Shown: positions 16,300-25,118 of the stretch, in pieces
Position numbering within the stretch: position 1 is the first letter of the stretch
Layout: every line of letters starts with the position of its first letter
Notes under the pieces: generated by a model
Seen by the model: the letters and a program-made list of their open reading frames with translations, nothing else
What the model was told of the DNA's origin: nothing
Databases searched by the model: none
Assembly: GCA_963674475.2 (NCBI GenBank)
Contig: CAXXFQ010000009.1
Location: 248,001-312,000, forward strand
Origin: CAXXFQ01 sp963674475
GTDB taxonomy: Bacteria; Planctomycetota; Planctomycetia; Pirellulales; Thermoguttaceae
Direction of reading: 5' to 3'
DNA length: 64,000 nucleotides
Made by a program: the position numbers and the translations under genes

Positions 16300-18711
16300 T
16301 TAGTTTTGGGCGGAATGTTCTAAAATTGTTTTACCGTTCCGACGACCACGGAGTCTTAGTGCCAGTCCGGCGGCGAGGGTAAGAAGTAAAAAGATAGTTG
16401 ACGGTTCGGGAACGGCACAGAAGGTCACTTCTCCGGAGGTATACAGGTTGGAAGTGTCCCAAAGGTAACCGTCGGTAAGAATCTCGTCGAACGTTCCGGT
16501 CCTATTTGCCCCGGTCCAATCAAACAGTCGGTAGGTTGTCCCTGTCAGGATAGTCGGGTTTATTCCCTGTTCAAACACCAGTTCGAGCATTCCGCCGAGC
16601 GAGATATCGGTTCCCGACTCACCGTTTTCGTCAAACGTGATCGTTGAGTGCCATGCGTCGTCGTCGAAGGCCATGCGCAATTTTGCTTCCTTCTCCAGCA
16701 CCGACGCCGCAACCACGCAAATCGGAAGCGGCTCCTCTCCTTGGTCCAGGTCATAATCCCAAATCCGCATAGATTCCCCCGCCCCAAGCTGGATCCCTTC
16801 AACGGTTCCATCTGGTCGAATAAAATTTCGTGTTGAAGCGGCCGACGAGAAGTCTATTCGAGCCTTACGCCCATCAGCGCCGTTTAAATTGACCCCGATC
16901 AGTGGATTCTCATTGAAATTGGCCAAGGTTATATTGGCCCCACTCAGATCGACCCCGGCCATGTTGGTGTCTTGGAGCCACTTGGATTTCAGATTGGTTC
17001 CCGACAGATTGGCTCCTGTCAGATCAGCGTAAACCAGTACCGTACGCCGGAGATCCGTTCCGGCAAGATTCGCCCCGTCCAACTTGGCCTTGTCAAAACT
17101 AGTGTCTTTCAAATCGGCTCCGGCAAGACTCGCCCCTGTCAATGTGGCATTCCAAAAACTGGTTCCTTTTAGAACGGCTCCCGTGAAATCGGCTCCAATT
17201 AGCCTGGCCTCCCAGAAGCGGGCATTGGTTAAATTCTGTCCAGCAAAATTCCAACCAGTCAGGTCGTTTTGCATAAGACCGATTCCTGTCAGATCTTTAT
17301 CTCGATAACTTCTGGTTGAGTAAAGCTGAGTTTCCGTGAGAGCGTTATCTGTGGCTTTGTGGAATTGGGTATTTTTTACCGTTGTCCCACTGAAATCCGC
17401 ATCGGTCAAATCCCCTTTCCAGAAAACGACATTCGTCAGATTCTGCCCGGCAAGATTCCATCCGGTCAGATCGCCACGAAAATGGACGTCCGAGAGATCT
17501 TTGTCCAGGTAGCTTTTTGTCGAGTAGAGCTGAGCCGAAGAGAGGCTGCTACCAAAGATGGCCTTATTTATCACTGATGCTGTCATGTCAGCGTCGGTCA
17601 GTATCGCATTTCCGAAATAGGCATCGGTCAGATTCTGCCCGGAAAAGTCCCAGCCGGTCAAGTCATTGTCGCTTAAATTGACTCCGGTAAGATCCTTGTC
17701 CTGATAACTCTGCGTCGAATAAAGCTGAGACGACGTAAAACCGTGGCGAGTTGCACCAGCAAAAGCGGCTTCTTTTATGGTCGCCCCAGTGAAATTGGCA
17801 TCGGTCAATTTGGCATACCAAAAGCTGGCTGCAGTCAGATTCTGTCCGGCAAAATTCCAGCCAGTCAGGTCGTTGCCGTTCAGTCTGATTCCTGCCAGAT
17901 TTTTATCTTGATAACTTTTTGTTGAATAGAGCTGAGCCGGCGCGAAAGAGCTGGCATATCCAAAATTAGTTTCTTGTATGACCGCACCGGAAAAACTAGC
18001 CTCTTCCAAACTGGAATAGTCAAAACGAGTTCCGGTTAAATCCTGTCCAGTGAAACTCCAATAAGAAAGATCGTTATACTCTAAATTGATTCCGGAAAGG
18101 TTTTTGTCTTGATAGTTTTTGGTTGAATAGAGCTGTTCGCGAGTAAAACCATAGTTGGTCGCTCGAGAGAAGTCGGTTTCCTTTAATATTGCCCCGGTCA
18201 GATCGGCCCCGGTGAAGTTGGTATGGTAAAATTTGGTTTCGTTTAAATAGCATCCTTTCAGAGTTGTATCGGTTAAAGTTGCCGAGGTAAAATCGGTTTC
18301 GGTCAGATCAGCCCCGGTCAGATCGGCATTAGAAAAATCGGTTTTAGAAAAGTCGGCTTTTGTCAGGTTGGCTTTCGTCAGATCGGCATTATTTAAAATA
18401 GCCCGAGAGAAGTGGGCTTTGGTGAGATTGGCTTCGGGCAAATAGGCGCTGGTTAAGGTGGCACCATAAAAATAGTCGCCGGAAAATCTTCCTTTAGGAA
18501 GATAGGCCTTGGTTAAGTCGTACCCTTGGAAATGACGGTGCAATGATGCAATTACTCCGGCGCCGTCGGGGCAGAGAATTGATGTCTGCTGTTTTCCTGC
18601 GCTCGGATAGCCCGGATCGACCCACCCCCATTGGTAAATGGCTCCCTGAGAAGTTGCTGCAAAAAGAGAAAGAAAGGACAAAGCGAGGGAAGAAAACGTA
18701 AAACGACACAT
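16300..18711 (-). CDS. Secreted pentapeptide-repeat protein with PEP-CTERM sorting signal
   Basis: An 803-residue protein. The ATG at 18711 opens a signal peptide (MCRFTFSSLALSFLSLFAAT); the TTG start further upstream is unlikely. About 600 residues of A(D/N)Lxx pentapeptide repeats follow, which form a right-handed square helix. Within them a longer unit of roughly 75 residues recurs about six times, each copy with QLYST(K/Q/R)(S/N)Y(Q/L/R)DK(N/D)L and NDLTGWxFAGQNLT. A globular domain follows (WHSTITFDENGESGTDISL). The C-terminus is VPEPS, a hydrophobic helix and an Arg-rich end, the PEP-CTERM signal processed by exosortase. A surface or exopolymer-associated protein is likely. No exosortase is in the window. 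Confidence 0.85.
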   Translation of the reverse strand: MCRFTFSSLALSFLSLFAATSQGAIYQWGWVDPGYPSAGKQQTSILCPDGAGVIASLHRHFQGYDLTKAYLPKGRFSGDYFYGATLTSAYLPEANLTKAHFSRAILNNADLTKANLTKADFSKTDFSNADLTGADLTETDFTSATLTDTTLKGCYLNETKFYHTNFTGADLTGAILKETDFSRATNYGFTREQLYSTKNYQDKNLSGINLEYNDLSYWSFTGQDLTGTRFDYSSLEEASFSGAVIQETNFGYASSFAPAQLYSTKSYQDKNLAGIRLNGNDLTGWNFAGQNLTAASFWYAKLTDANFTGATIKEAAFAGATRHGFTSSQLYSTQSYQDKDLTGVNLSDNDLTGWDFSGQNLTDAYFGNAILTDADMTASVINKAIFGSSLSSAQLYSTKSYLDKDLSDVHFRGDLTGWNLAGQNLTNVVFWKGDLTDADFSGTTVKNTQFHKATDNALTETQLYSTRSYRDKDLTGIGLMQNDLTGWNFAGQNLTNARFWEARLIGADFTGAVLKGTSFWNATLTGASLAGADLKDTSFDKAKLDGANLAGTDLRRTVLVYADLTGANLSGTNLKSKWLQDTNMAGVDLSGANITLANFNENPLIGVNLNGADGRKARIDFSSAASTRNFIRPDGTVEGIQLGAGESMRIWDYDLDQGEEPLPICVVAASVLEKEAKLRMAFDDDAWHSTITFDENGESGTDISLGGMLELVFEQGINPTILTGTTYRLFDWTGANRTGTFDEILTDGYLWDTSNLYTSGEVTFCAVPEPSTIFLLLTLAAGLALRLRGRRNGKTILEHSAQN

Positions 18712-19103
18712 GATGTGACAAGCCCCTGCCGGATTATTTAATCTCAAATTAAAACGGTACTTAAGGTTATTAGTATATCAAACTTATAGTTTTAATGTCA
18801 ATTTTTTTGTCGAACAACGATTTTCTTTCGAAAAAGCAGGGAAGGGCCGTACTCGGTGTTTAAGATAGGGTAAGGGATCGAAATTCGATGGCCCCCAAGA
18901 GGCAGGCCAATCAGCCCCCTTTTCTTTCTGCGTGCGAGAATTAGAGTGGGGCTCAAAAGAAGCCTTAAAAGGAGGCCGAGAAGTGGCGCAAAATCCGGCG
19001 CAGTATGTGCCGGAAATGGAGCGTATGAGACAGAATGTCGAAAAGGGTCACGTAGGTAATTCATTTCCCTACAATGACTTGCGAAACCTTACTAAATCAC
19101 TAG
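18712..19103. other. Intergenic region between pentapeptide gene and tRNA-Ser
   Basis: No gene is supported. It holds the AT-rich upstream region of the pentapeptide gene (18712-18840) and, at its far end, the tRNA-Ser terminator hairpin. Confidence 0.4.
18990..19014 (-). terminator. Probable terminator downstream of tRNA-Ser
   Basis: On the minus strand TCCGGCAC and GCGCCGGA pair (8 bp, one non-Watson-Crick pair) around a 5-base loop and are followed by TTTT. It lies 90 bases past the tRNA. Confidence 0.5.
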
Positions 19104-19190
19104 CGGATGGGGAGGGATTCGAACCCCCGGAGCACTCTCGCACTCAGCAGTTTTCAAGACTGCCGCCTTAGTCCACTCGGCCACCCATCC
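19104..19190 (-). tRNA. tRNA-Ser (anticodon TGA)
   Basis: An 87-base class II tRNA on the minus strand: acceptor GGATGGG/CCCATCC with discriminator G, D-loop GCCGAGTGGACTAAGGC, anticodon stem GCAGT/ACTGC with loop CTTGAAA (anticodon TGA), a long variable arm (GAGTGCGAGAGTGCTC region) and T-arm CGGGGGTTCGAATCCCTCC. The CCA end is not encoded. Confidence 0.96.
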
Positions 19191-19210
19191 GGCGAAAAAC
19201 GATCGATAAA

Positions 19211-19234
19211 CGGCCGATTCTTTTTAATCGGCCG
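19211..19234 (-). terminator. Hairpin between the two tRNA genes
   Basis: A perfect 9-bp stem, CGGCCGATT/AATCGGCCG, with a 6-base loop lies just before tRNA-Ser in the minus direction. It may end the tRNA-Ile transcript or stabilise a joint transcript; a T-run is short. Confidence 0.4.
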
Positions 19235-19307
19235 GGAAAATTACTTTCTTCGCTTGCCACCGATCGAGAACCAAACGTAAAAACAGTCGGTTTCTCACTC
19301 GGCGCAC

Positions 19308-19340
19308 AAAAAAAGATTGGGCCCTTTGGCGTGCGCCCAA
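19308..19340 (-). terminator. Terminator after tRNA-Ile
   Basis: On the minus strand TTGGGC/GCCCAA closes a 12-base loop and is followed by TCTTTTTTT. It lies 90 bases after the tRNA-Ile gene. Confidence 0.6.
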
Positions 19341-19431
19341 CCTGTAAAGCAACTTGACCCATTTGGGCGTTCGTTTTGTTTCCGTGTCCGACGATTTCTT
19401 TCTCACAAATCGACCGACCCAAGAAAGTGAG

Positions 19432-19506
19432 TGGGCGCACGAGGATTCGAACCTCGGACCTCATCCTTATCAGGGATGCGCTCTAAACCAACTGAGCTAT
19501 GCGCCC
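19432..19506 (-). tRNA. tRNA-Ile (anticodon GAT)
   Basis: A 75-base cloverleaf on the minus strand: acceptor GGGCGCA/TGCGCCC with discriminator A, D-arm AGCTCAGTTGGTTTAGAGCG, anticodon stem CATCC/GGATG with loop CTGATAA (anticodon GAT), and T-arm CGAGGTTCGAATCCTCG. The CCA end is not encoded. It is a free-standing copy, not inside an rRNA operon in this window. Confidence 0.96.
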
Positions 19507-19923
19507 TTATTCTTTTTCGGAACCCGGCCCACACGACTGACCGTCAAAAACGACTAACCGGGGCTCCAACAAGGGGTTTGGGAGGCGATCTCTCCCAACA
19601 GTCCTTTTATTTTACTTCGCGGAACGAACGTGTCAAAGGGGGGAAACGTAAAAAATGTGACGCCCCTTCGCTCGTTCCTGCCATCGCGGGACCTAAGGAG
19701 AATCGGCAGTTTGGATTTGCGACTTTAGCCTGTCTACCGAAGTCCCCTATTTTCACATGTGGGGCCACCCCCCTCGGCGATCGGTCGATTCCTGCTAGAA
19801 TCGTAAATTCCTGAGGTCCCCGCCTGTCAATAGAAAAGTATATGTGATTAAATAGTATAGAAGAATCTATACGGGAATCGGCCCGAGAATTTTCCTAGAA
19901 GAACCAAAGAAGGAACTCGTATC
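19507..19923. other. Intergenic region upstream of recA
   Basis: No gene is supported. It must hold the recA promoter (plus) and the tRNA-Ile promoter (minus). The 60 bases before recA are AT-rich with a TAGTATAG-like element near 19853-19860. No LexA-type SOS box was recognised. Confidence 0.4.
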
Positions 19924-21039
19924 ATGGCCAAGAAAGCCGCCTCCAAGACGAAAGCCGCGTCGAAATCGGCCCCTTCCAAAGAAGTTGCTCAGATGCTCGA
20001 CGCCAACCCGGTATTGAAATCGACCGTCGCTCAGATCGAAAAGGCGTTTGGCGACGGCGCAATCATGCCGCTTGGCAGTGAACATCAAGGACAAATCCCC
20101 GGCATCCCGACCGGCAGTCTTTCGTTGGACATCGCGTTGGGTGGCAACGGGGTTCCCAAGGGACGGATCATCGAGATCTATGGCCCCGAATCGAGCGGGA
20201 AAACGACGTTGGCCCTTCATATTATCGCTCAGGCCCAAAAAACCGGCGGCATCTGTGCGTTTGTCGACGCGGAACACGCCTTGGACCCGACTTGGGCCAA
20301 AAAACTGGGGGTCGAACTCGATACGCTCCTAGTCAGTCAGCCCGGCTGTGGCGAAGAGGCGATGCAGATTACCGAGATGCTAATCAAGTCGAACGCGGTC
20401 GATGCGGTGGTCGTCGACTCGGTCGCCGCGCTGCTTCCCAAAAAAGAACTCGAGGGGGATATCGGCGATTCGCATGTCGGGCTTCAGGCGCGACTCATGA
20501 GCCAGTCGATGCGGAAACTGACCGGGGCGATTGCCAAGAGCAAGACGGTGGTGATCTTCATCAACCAGATCCGTGAAAAGATCGGCGTCATGTTCGGCAG
20601 CCCCGAAACGACGCCCGGCGGTCGGGCCTTGAAGTTTTATTCGTCCTGTCGAATCGACGTGCGGCGAATCGGTCAGCTCAAAGACGGCGAGCGGCTGATC
20701 GGTCAACGGGTTCGGGCCAAAGTGGTCAAGAACAAGGTCGCCCCGCCGTTCCAGATGGCCGAGTTCGACATGATGCACAACAACGGCATCAGCTATGAAG
20801 GGGACATTCTCGACATGGCGATCGAGGAAAATTTAATCACCCGCTCCGGCGCCTGGTTCCGCCACGGAGAGCAACAGCTTGGCCAAGGTCGCGAGCGGGT
20901 TCGAGACTTTTTGAAAGAGAACCCGGACGTCTGCGAGGACCTGAAGCAGCAGGTGATGGTGGCCCGAGGGTTTGCGGTTGCCGAAGAGAAAAAAGAGGTT
21001 GCCAAAGAGAAAGCAGAGGTAGCCGAAGAGAAAAAATAA
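19924..21039 (+). CDS. recA: Recombinase RecA
   Basis: Forms ATP-dependent filaments on single-stranded DNA for homologous recombination and SOS signalling. Motifs: Walker A GPESSGKTT, the VDAEHALDP segment, VVVDSVAALLPKKELEG (Walker B and L1 start), QARLMSQSMRKLTG, the FINQIREKIGVMFG L2 region with GSPETTPGGRALKFY, and the KNKVAPPF strand. The 371-residue product has a Lys/Ala-rich N-terminal extension of about 18 residues and an acidic/basic KEK-repeat tail. Both vary between phyla. No recX or lexA is adjacent. Confidence 0.98.
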   Translation: MAKKAASKTKAASKSAPSKEVAQMLDANPVLKSTVAQIEKAFGDGAIMPLGSEHQGQIPGIPTGSLSLDIALGGNGVPKGRIIEIYGPESSGKTTLALHIIAQAQKTGGICAFVDAEHALDPTWAKKLGVELDTLLVSQPGCGEEAMQITEMLIKSNAVDAVVVDSVAALLPKKELEGDIGDSHVGLQARLMSQSMRKLTGAIAKSKTVVIFINQIREKIGVMFGSPETTPGGRALKFYSSCRIDVRRIGQLKDGERLIGQRVRAKVVKNKVAPPFQMAEFDMMHNNGISYEGDILDMAIEENLITRSGAWFRHGEQQLGQGRERVRDFLKENPDVCEDLKQQVMVARGFAVAEEKKEVAKEKAEVAEEKK

Positions 21040-21055
21040 GACGCAAGAAACGATT

Positions 21056-21095
21056 AAAAAGCGGGATTGCGAGGCAGTTCCGCTTTTTCTTTTTC
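21056..21095 (+). terminator. Terminator between convergent recA and thiF-like genes
   Basis: AAAAAGCGGGA pairs with TTCCGCTTTTT (11 bp, one G-U) with CTTTTTC following. The A-tract on the other side means it could also end transcripts on the minus strand. Confidence 0.75.
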
Positions 21096-21108
21096 TTGAG
21101 GGGAACGT

Positions 21109-21879
21109 TTATTCTGTTTGCTTCACGGCCCCGCAAACCGGGCAATCGGTCCGTTGGCGAAGTCGGCCAACGTCGATCTGACGGAACCGGTTTTTCCACA
21201 GGTCGACGACCGTCATTTTTTCATTGACGGCCCCGTGATTGCCCGAGAGGATTTTGATTGCCTCGATCGCCTCCAATGAGGCAATCAACCGGACAATTGG
21301 CCCTAAAACGCCAACGGTCGCGGCGGTCGGTGTTGCCGCGGGCGAAGGCAATTCGGGCATCAGACATTCCAGACACGGGGAACGACCGGGCAGGATCGCG
21401 AGGACCTGCCCTTCGGCGCCGACGCAGCCGCCGTAGACCCACGGCAGCCGCCGCGCGACGGCCTCGCAGTTCATGAGGAAGCGGGTTTCGAAATTGTCGG
21501 TTCCGTCGACGATCAGGTCGACCCCGTCGCAGAGCGAGCCGATATTGGCCGCGTCGATTCGTGTGACGATCGGCTCGATCTCGACCAGCGAGTTGATCGT
21601 CGCCAGCTTTTTGGCCGCCGCATCCACTTTGAAACGGTTTTGCTCGGCGTCGGTTTCGTCGAAGAGGACCTGTCTTGGAAGATTGTCCCAGGCGACCCGG
21701 TCAGAGTCGATCAGCCGAAGCTTTCCGACTCCCGCACGGCAGAGCGTCTCAGCCAGAACCGAGCCCAGCGCGCCGCAACCGCAGACCAAGACCGTCGCCT
21801 CGCCAAGCCGTTGTTGGCCGTCGGCGCCGAACGGTTCGAATTGGATCTGGCGGGCGTAGCGGTCGTGGATCGGGGTCAT
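21109..21879 (-). CDS. ThiF/MoeB-family adenylyltransferase (HesA/MoeB/ThiF)
   Basis: E1-like enzyme that adenylates the C-terminal glycine of a ubiquitin-like sulfur carrier (ThiS or MoaD). The ATG at 21879 gives the normal opening HDRYARQIQFEPFGADGQQRL, then the nucleotide loop VLVCGCGALGSVLAE, LRLIDSDRVAWDNLPRQVLF (the Arg and Asp that bind ATP) and VDGTDNFETRFLMN. The C-terminal zinc pairs are CLEC (middle) and CPVC (end). The 256-residue length suits ThiF/MoeB without a rhodanese domain. No thiamine or molybdopterin genes are near, so the pathway stays open. It converges with recA. Confidence 0.88.
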   Translation of the reverse strand: MTPIHDRYARQIQFEPFGADGQQRLGEATVLVCGCGALGSVLAETLCRAGVGKLRLIDSDRVAWDNLPRQVLFDETDAEQNRFKVDAAAKKLATINSLVEIEPIVTRIDAANIGSLCDGVDLIVDGTDNFETRFLMNCEAVARRLPWVYGGCVGAEGQVLAILPGRSPCLECLMPELPSPAATPTAATVGVLGPIVRLIASLEAIEAIKILSGNHGAVNEKMTVVDLWKNRFRQIDVGRLRQRTDCPVCGAVKQTE

Positions 21880-22049
21880 GGAAACTGGGTTTTTCAAATC
21901 GAATTTTAGTGAGCGCTGTTTTTGAGAAAGGAGTCGGGTGTTATAGCACGGTATAGCAACGCTTTTATGGTCGCAGCTCCTGGACGCCGGTTTTAAAAAA
22001 GTCGCCAAGGAGCCCTCCATTGTGCCCACAGAAAAGAGTTAATACTCTT

Positions 22050-22276
22050 GCTCAGTACTAGCGACCAACGGGAACGGGTTTACACAACGGCGTGGTAACG
22101 CCGGTCTAAAAGGTGTGACGGCTTTGCCGTCACCTGTGTTTATTTAATGAGAGGGGACATTTTGAAAATTGTCCCCTCTCAAACTCTCCCCTCAAAAACT
22201 TTTTGGACCGGGATTGCTGCGCAATCCCTCTTTTCTTGTTTACTCTTTTCTTGTTTCTTTGTTTTTTCTTTTGCTT
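22050..22276 (-). repeat. Composite stem-loop element, copy A (3' end of lutA-like gene)
   Basis: Begins directly after the lutA-like stop and reads on the minus strand: an A-rich tract; hairpin X GGGATTGC/GCAATCCC (22210-22228); the constant block GGTCCAAAAAGTTTT; hairpin Y GAGAGGGGACA/TGTCCCCTCTC (22149-22180); hairpin Z GTGACGGC/GCCGTCAC (22115-22133). On the plus strand beyond it is a further module, TAGCGACCAACGGGAACGGG with hairpin CGGCGT/ACGCCG (22058-22104). Copies B and C share X, Y and Z in the same order. Confidence 0.85.
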
Positions 22277-23050
22277 CTATTCGTTGGCTACCAGCAGTTC
22301 GGCGATATGCTTCACTTGAATCCGCTTCCCCTGGGGATGACGACGCAATATCCCGTCAATGTGCATCAGACAACTCGAATCGGTCGAACACAACACATCG
22401 GCACCGCTTTTAATCACGTTCTCGACCTTCGTCTCGCCCATCGATAGCGACGTGCCGGGCATCTTGACGCTGAACGTTCCGCCAAACCCGCAACAGTCTT
22501 CCATTTCGGGCAGCTCGCAATAGTCGAGGTCCTTGATGTTCTTCAGTAAGGTGGTCGGCTGATCGACTACGCCCAGTTCACGGCGCGTGTGGCAGCCCAC
22601 GTGCATGGTCACCTTGTGCGGGAACCGGGCCCCCGTGTCGGTCACGCCGAGCGCTTCGACCAGGAACTCGGTCAGCTCGAAGACCCGACGGCCGATTTCA
22701 ACGATCCGCGGATCGGGGTCGACGTGCTCGAAAAAGACCCGGCACATCGCCGTGCATGACCCGGTCGGGCCGACGATCCATTTGTACGGCTCGAAGCAGT
22801 CGCAAAAATGGTGGACCACCTTTTTGGTCTCTTCCCAGTAGCCCGAATTGAACGACGGCTGGCCGCAACAGGTCTGTTCCTTCGGATAGACGACCGGGAT
22901 GTCATACCGTCGCAACAGTTCGGCCGTCGCCTGGCCCACTTCGGGGAAGAACTGGTCGATGTAGCAGGGGATGAAAAGCGCGACCGGCTCTCCAGGTGTG
23001 TATTTCGGATATTCCCAGACGGCGGGCGAGGAGCTTTTGAGTTGGATCAT
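22277..23050 (-). CDS. LutA/YkgE-type (Fe-S)-binding protein with two CCG domains
   Basis: A 257-residue protein with two cysteine-rich CCG domains: TCCGQPSFNSGY in the first half and EDCCGFGGTFSVK in the second, plus ALFIPCYIDQFFP and TMHVGCHTRRELG. These residues bind an iron-sulfur cluster or heterodisulfide-type site, as in lactate-oxidation protein LutA, GlcF and HdrB. LutA works with LutB and LutC to oxidise L-lactate; neither is adjacent here, so the donor is unknown. The ATG at 23050 is the first start. The stop is followed at once by stem-loop element A. Confidence 0.85.
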   Translation of the reverse strand: MIQLKSSSPAVWEYPKYTPGEPVALFIPCYIDQFFPEVGQATAELLRRYDIPVVYPKEQTCCGQPSFNSGYWEETKKVVHHFCDCFEPYKWIVGPTGSCTAMCRVFFEHVDPDPRIVEIGRRVFELTEFLVEALGVTDTGARFPHKVTMHVGCHTRRELGVVDQPTTLLKNIKDLDYCELPEMEDCCGFGGTFSVKMPGTSLSMGETKVENVIKSGADVLCSTDSSCLMHIDGILRRHPQGKRIQVKHIAELLVANE

Positions 23051-23280
23051 CGGACGATTTTTGCTACGGGATCGATTTAATCGGACAGGTTTTCTTGGGT
23101 ACGGCCTGAGAACCCAAAACGGCCCTTCATTCTACCGGCGCCGAGAGACGTTTTCCAGCGGGACACCTTTTTCGCGTCCAAGGGGCCAACTACAATGGAA
23201 AATCCTGGCGATGTCGCCGAAAATGGTGTGTGGCTCCCATTCTCATAGTTCGATCTCTTCACCCGCAAGAAAACCGTTTT

Positions 23281-24135
23281 ATGGCCCCTGTGCGATCCTC
23301 CGCCGATGTCAAAAAGTCCGACGCCCCTCTGGTGGAAGTCGACCGTTTGACCTGCCGGATCGAGCGAAAGACGATTCTCGATCGGGTCTCGCTGTCGGTC
23401 GCGTCCGGAGAAATCGTCTCGATCATCGGGCCCAACGGGGCGGGCAAGACGACCCTGCTGAAATGCCTCCAACGGCTGTTGGCGGCCGATTCGGGCAAAA
23501 TTTTGGTCGACGGCCGACCGATCGACGAGATCCCGCGGCGTCAATTGGCCCGACGGATCGCTTATGTCCCGCAGGCCGAAGGGTATGAAATCCCGTTTAC
23601 CGTCGAGCAGTTTGTCCAGATGGGCCGGTATCCTTATTGGGGGCCGTTCACGCCGGTTGGCGTCGAGGACCGTCGAGCGACCCGGCAAGCGATGGAAGCG
23701 ACCGAAACGACCGCGATGGCCGATCGGCGACTCGACACGCTCAGCGGGGGGGAGCGTCAAAAGGTCCTCATCGCGGCCGCGTTGGCCCAGGAAACGCCCC
23801 TGTTGCTTCTGGACGAGCCGACCTCGTTTCTCGACTATCGGCACCAAAACGAGATCGAACAGCTCATTCGCCGGACCGCCCGGGAGCGGAATATCGCGGT
23901 CATCTCGGTCACGCACGACCTGAACCGGGCAGTGGTTGAAAACGATCGGATCGTCGCCTTGAAGGCCGGACGAGTTGTCTATGACGACCGGGCCGACCGT
24001 TGGGTCACGGCCGAGTCGCTCGAGGCAGTGTTCGGCACCCCGTTTGTCATGACGGCCCATCCGACGACCGGACGCCCGGTCATTGTCCCCCCGGCCCTTG
24101 AAGCAGTCGCATCCGACGAAGGGGACTCACGATGA
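23281..24135 (+). CDS. ABC importer ATP-binding protein, FecE/BtuD type
   Basis: Cytoplasmic ATPase of a metal-chelate or cobalamin importer. Walker A GPNGAGKTTLLKCL, Q-loop YVPQ, the ABC signature LSGGERQKVLIAAAL, Walker B LLLLDEPTSFLD and the switch His in SVTHDLNRA are all present, so it should be active. The ATG at 23281 gives 284 residues; a GTG 51 bases upstream is in frame but lacks support. Its stop overlaps the permease start (ATGA). Substrate-binding protein and receptor are missing from this locus. Confidence 0.9.
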   Translation: MAPVRSSADVKKSDAPLVEVDRLTCRIERKTILDRVSLSVASGEIVSIIGPNGAGKTTLLKCLQRLLAADSGKILVDGRPIDEIPRRQLARRIAYVPQAEGYEIPFTVEQFVQMGRYPYWGPFTPVGVEDRRATRQAMEATETTAMADRRLDTLSGGERQKVLIAAALAQETPLLLLDEPTSFLDYRHQNEIEQLIRRTARERNIAVISVTHDLNRAVVENDRIVALKAGRVVYDDRADRWVTAESLEAVFGTPFVMTAHPTTGRPVIVPPALEAVASDEGDSR

Positions 24136-25118
24136 ACGGTCGAAACCTGTTTTTGCCCATTCTCTTGGTCCTGGCCGTCGGGGTGCTGGTCGTCTGTCCG
24201 TTTTGCGGGATGACCGACATCCCGGTGTCGACTCTGTGGGGCGGCACCAGCGACGACCCGGCCGTGCGGATCCTTTGGCAACTGCGCCTGCCGCGCGTCC
24301 TGACCGCCTTTTTGGCCGGGAGCGGTCTGGCGCTGGCCGGAATGGCGATGCAGGCGATGTTCCGCAACCCGTTGGCCACCCCCTACACGCTGGGAATAGC
24401 CAGTGGCGCGTCGCTGGCGGCGGTCGCGTCGGTCTATTTCGGGCTGACCTTCACACTGGGCGGTTTTTCGAGTCGGTCCCTTTCGGCCTTCCTCGGCGCG
24501 CTGGGCACCATTGGTCTGGTTTACGGCCTGGCCCGGCGAAAACGGGAATTTTCGATCACGACGCTGCTTTTGGCCGGAATCGCGCTGAGTTTCTTTTTTT
24601 CGAGTCTGATTCTGCTCTTTCAATATCTGGGCGACCCGAACGAGACCTATCGGATGATCCGCTGGATGATGGGCGGCCTGGATCGGGTGGTCGGGTTTGG
24701 CGACCTGAGTACCCTGCTGCCGCTGGTCGCCGTCGGGTCGATCCTCTTGGCCGCGTTGACCAACGAGTTGAATCTGCTGGCGACCGGCGAGGTTCTGGCC
24801 GCCGCGCGGGGGGTCTCGGTCGATCGGACGCGAAAACTGATCTTTTTCGCCGCGTCGCTGGTCGTCGGCGGGGTCGTCTCGGTCTGTGGCCCGATCAGTT
24901 TTGTCGGACTGATCGTGCCCCATATCACGCGACTTTTGGTCGGCCCCGACCATCGTCGGCTGACCCCGGCCACCCTACTAATGGGTGGAATATTCCTGAC
25001 CGTCTGCGATACGTTCGCCCGACTGGTCATCGCCCCGGCCGAGCTGCCGGTGGGGATTTTAACCGCCCTTTTAGGGGGACCGTTTTTCCTCGGACTGCTC
25101 CTGCGAAACCGGTCGTGA
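24132..25118 (+). CDS. ABC importer permease, FecCD/BtuC family
   Basis: A 328-residue inner-membrane permease with about ten helices. Family marks: LRLPRVLTAFLAGSGLALAG near the N-terminus, MQAMFRNPLATPYTLGIASG, the GGLDRV loop, AAARGVSVDRTRKL (the coupling-helix region that meets the ATPase) and SFVGLIVPHITRLLVGPDHR. Members import ferric siderophores, haem or vitamin B12. Translationally coupled to the ATPase upstream. The single permease implies a homodimer. The substrate cannot be stated because no binding protein or riboswitch is visible. Confidence 0.92.
   Translation: MNGRNLFLPILLVLAVGVLVVCPFCGMTDIPVSTLWGGTSDDPAVRILWQLRLPRVLTAFLAGSGLALAGMAMQAMFRNPLATPYTLGIASGASLAAVASVYFGLTFTLGGFSSRSLSAFLGALGTIGLVYGLARRKREFSITTLLLAGIALSFFFSSLILLFQYLGDPNETYRMIRWMMGGLDRVVGFGDLSTLLPLVAVGSILLAALTNELNLLATGEVLAAARGVSVDRTRKLIFFAASLVVGGVVSVCGPISFVGLIVPHITRLLVGPDHRRLTPATLLMGGIFLTVCDTFARLVIAPAELPVGILTALLGGPFFLGLLLRNRS

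Noticed and set aside
16194..16382. A 62-codon plus-strand frame between the membrane protein and the pentapeptide gene
   Set aside because: Overlaps the end of the pentapeptide gene on the other strand and resembles no protein.
19507..19923. Possible SRP RNA or 6S-like RNA upstream of recA
   Set aside because: The conserved SRP core (GGTCAGGTCCGGAAGGAAGCA type) is absent and no long rod structure was seen.
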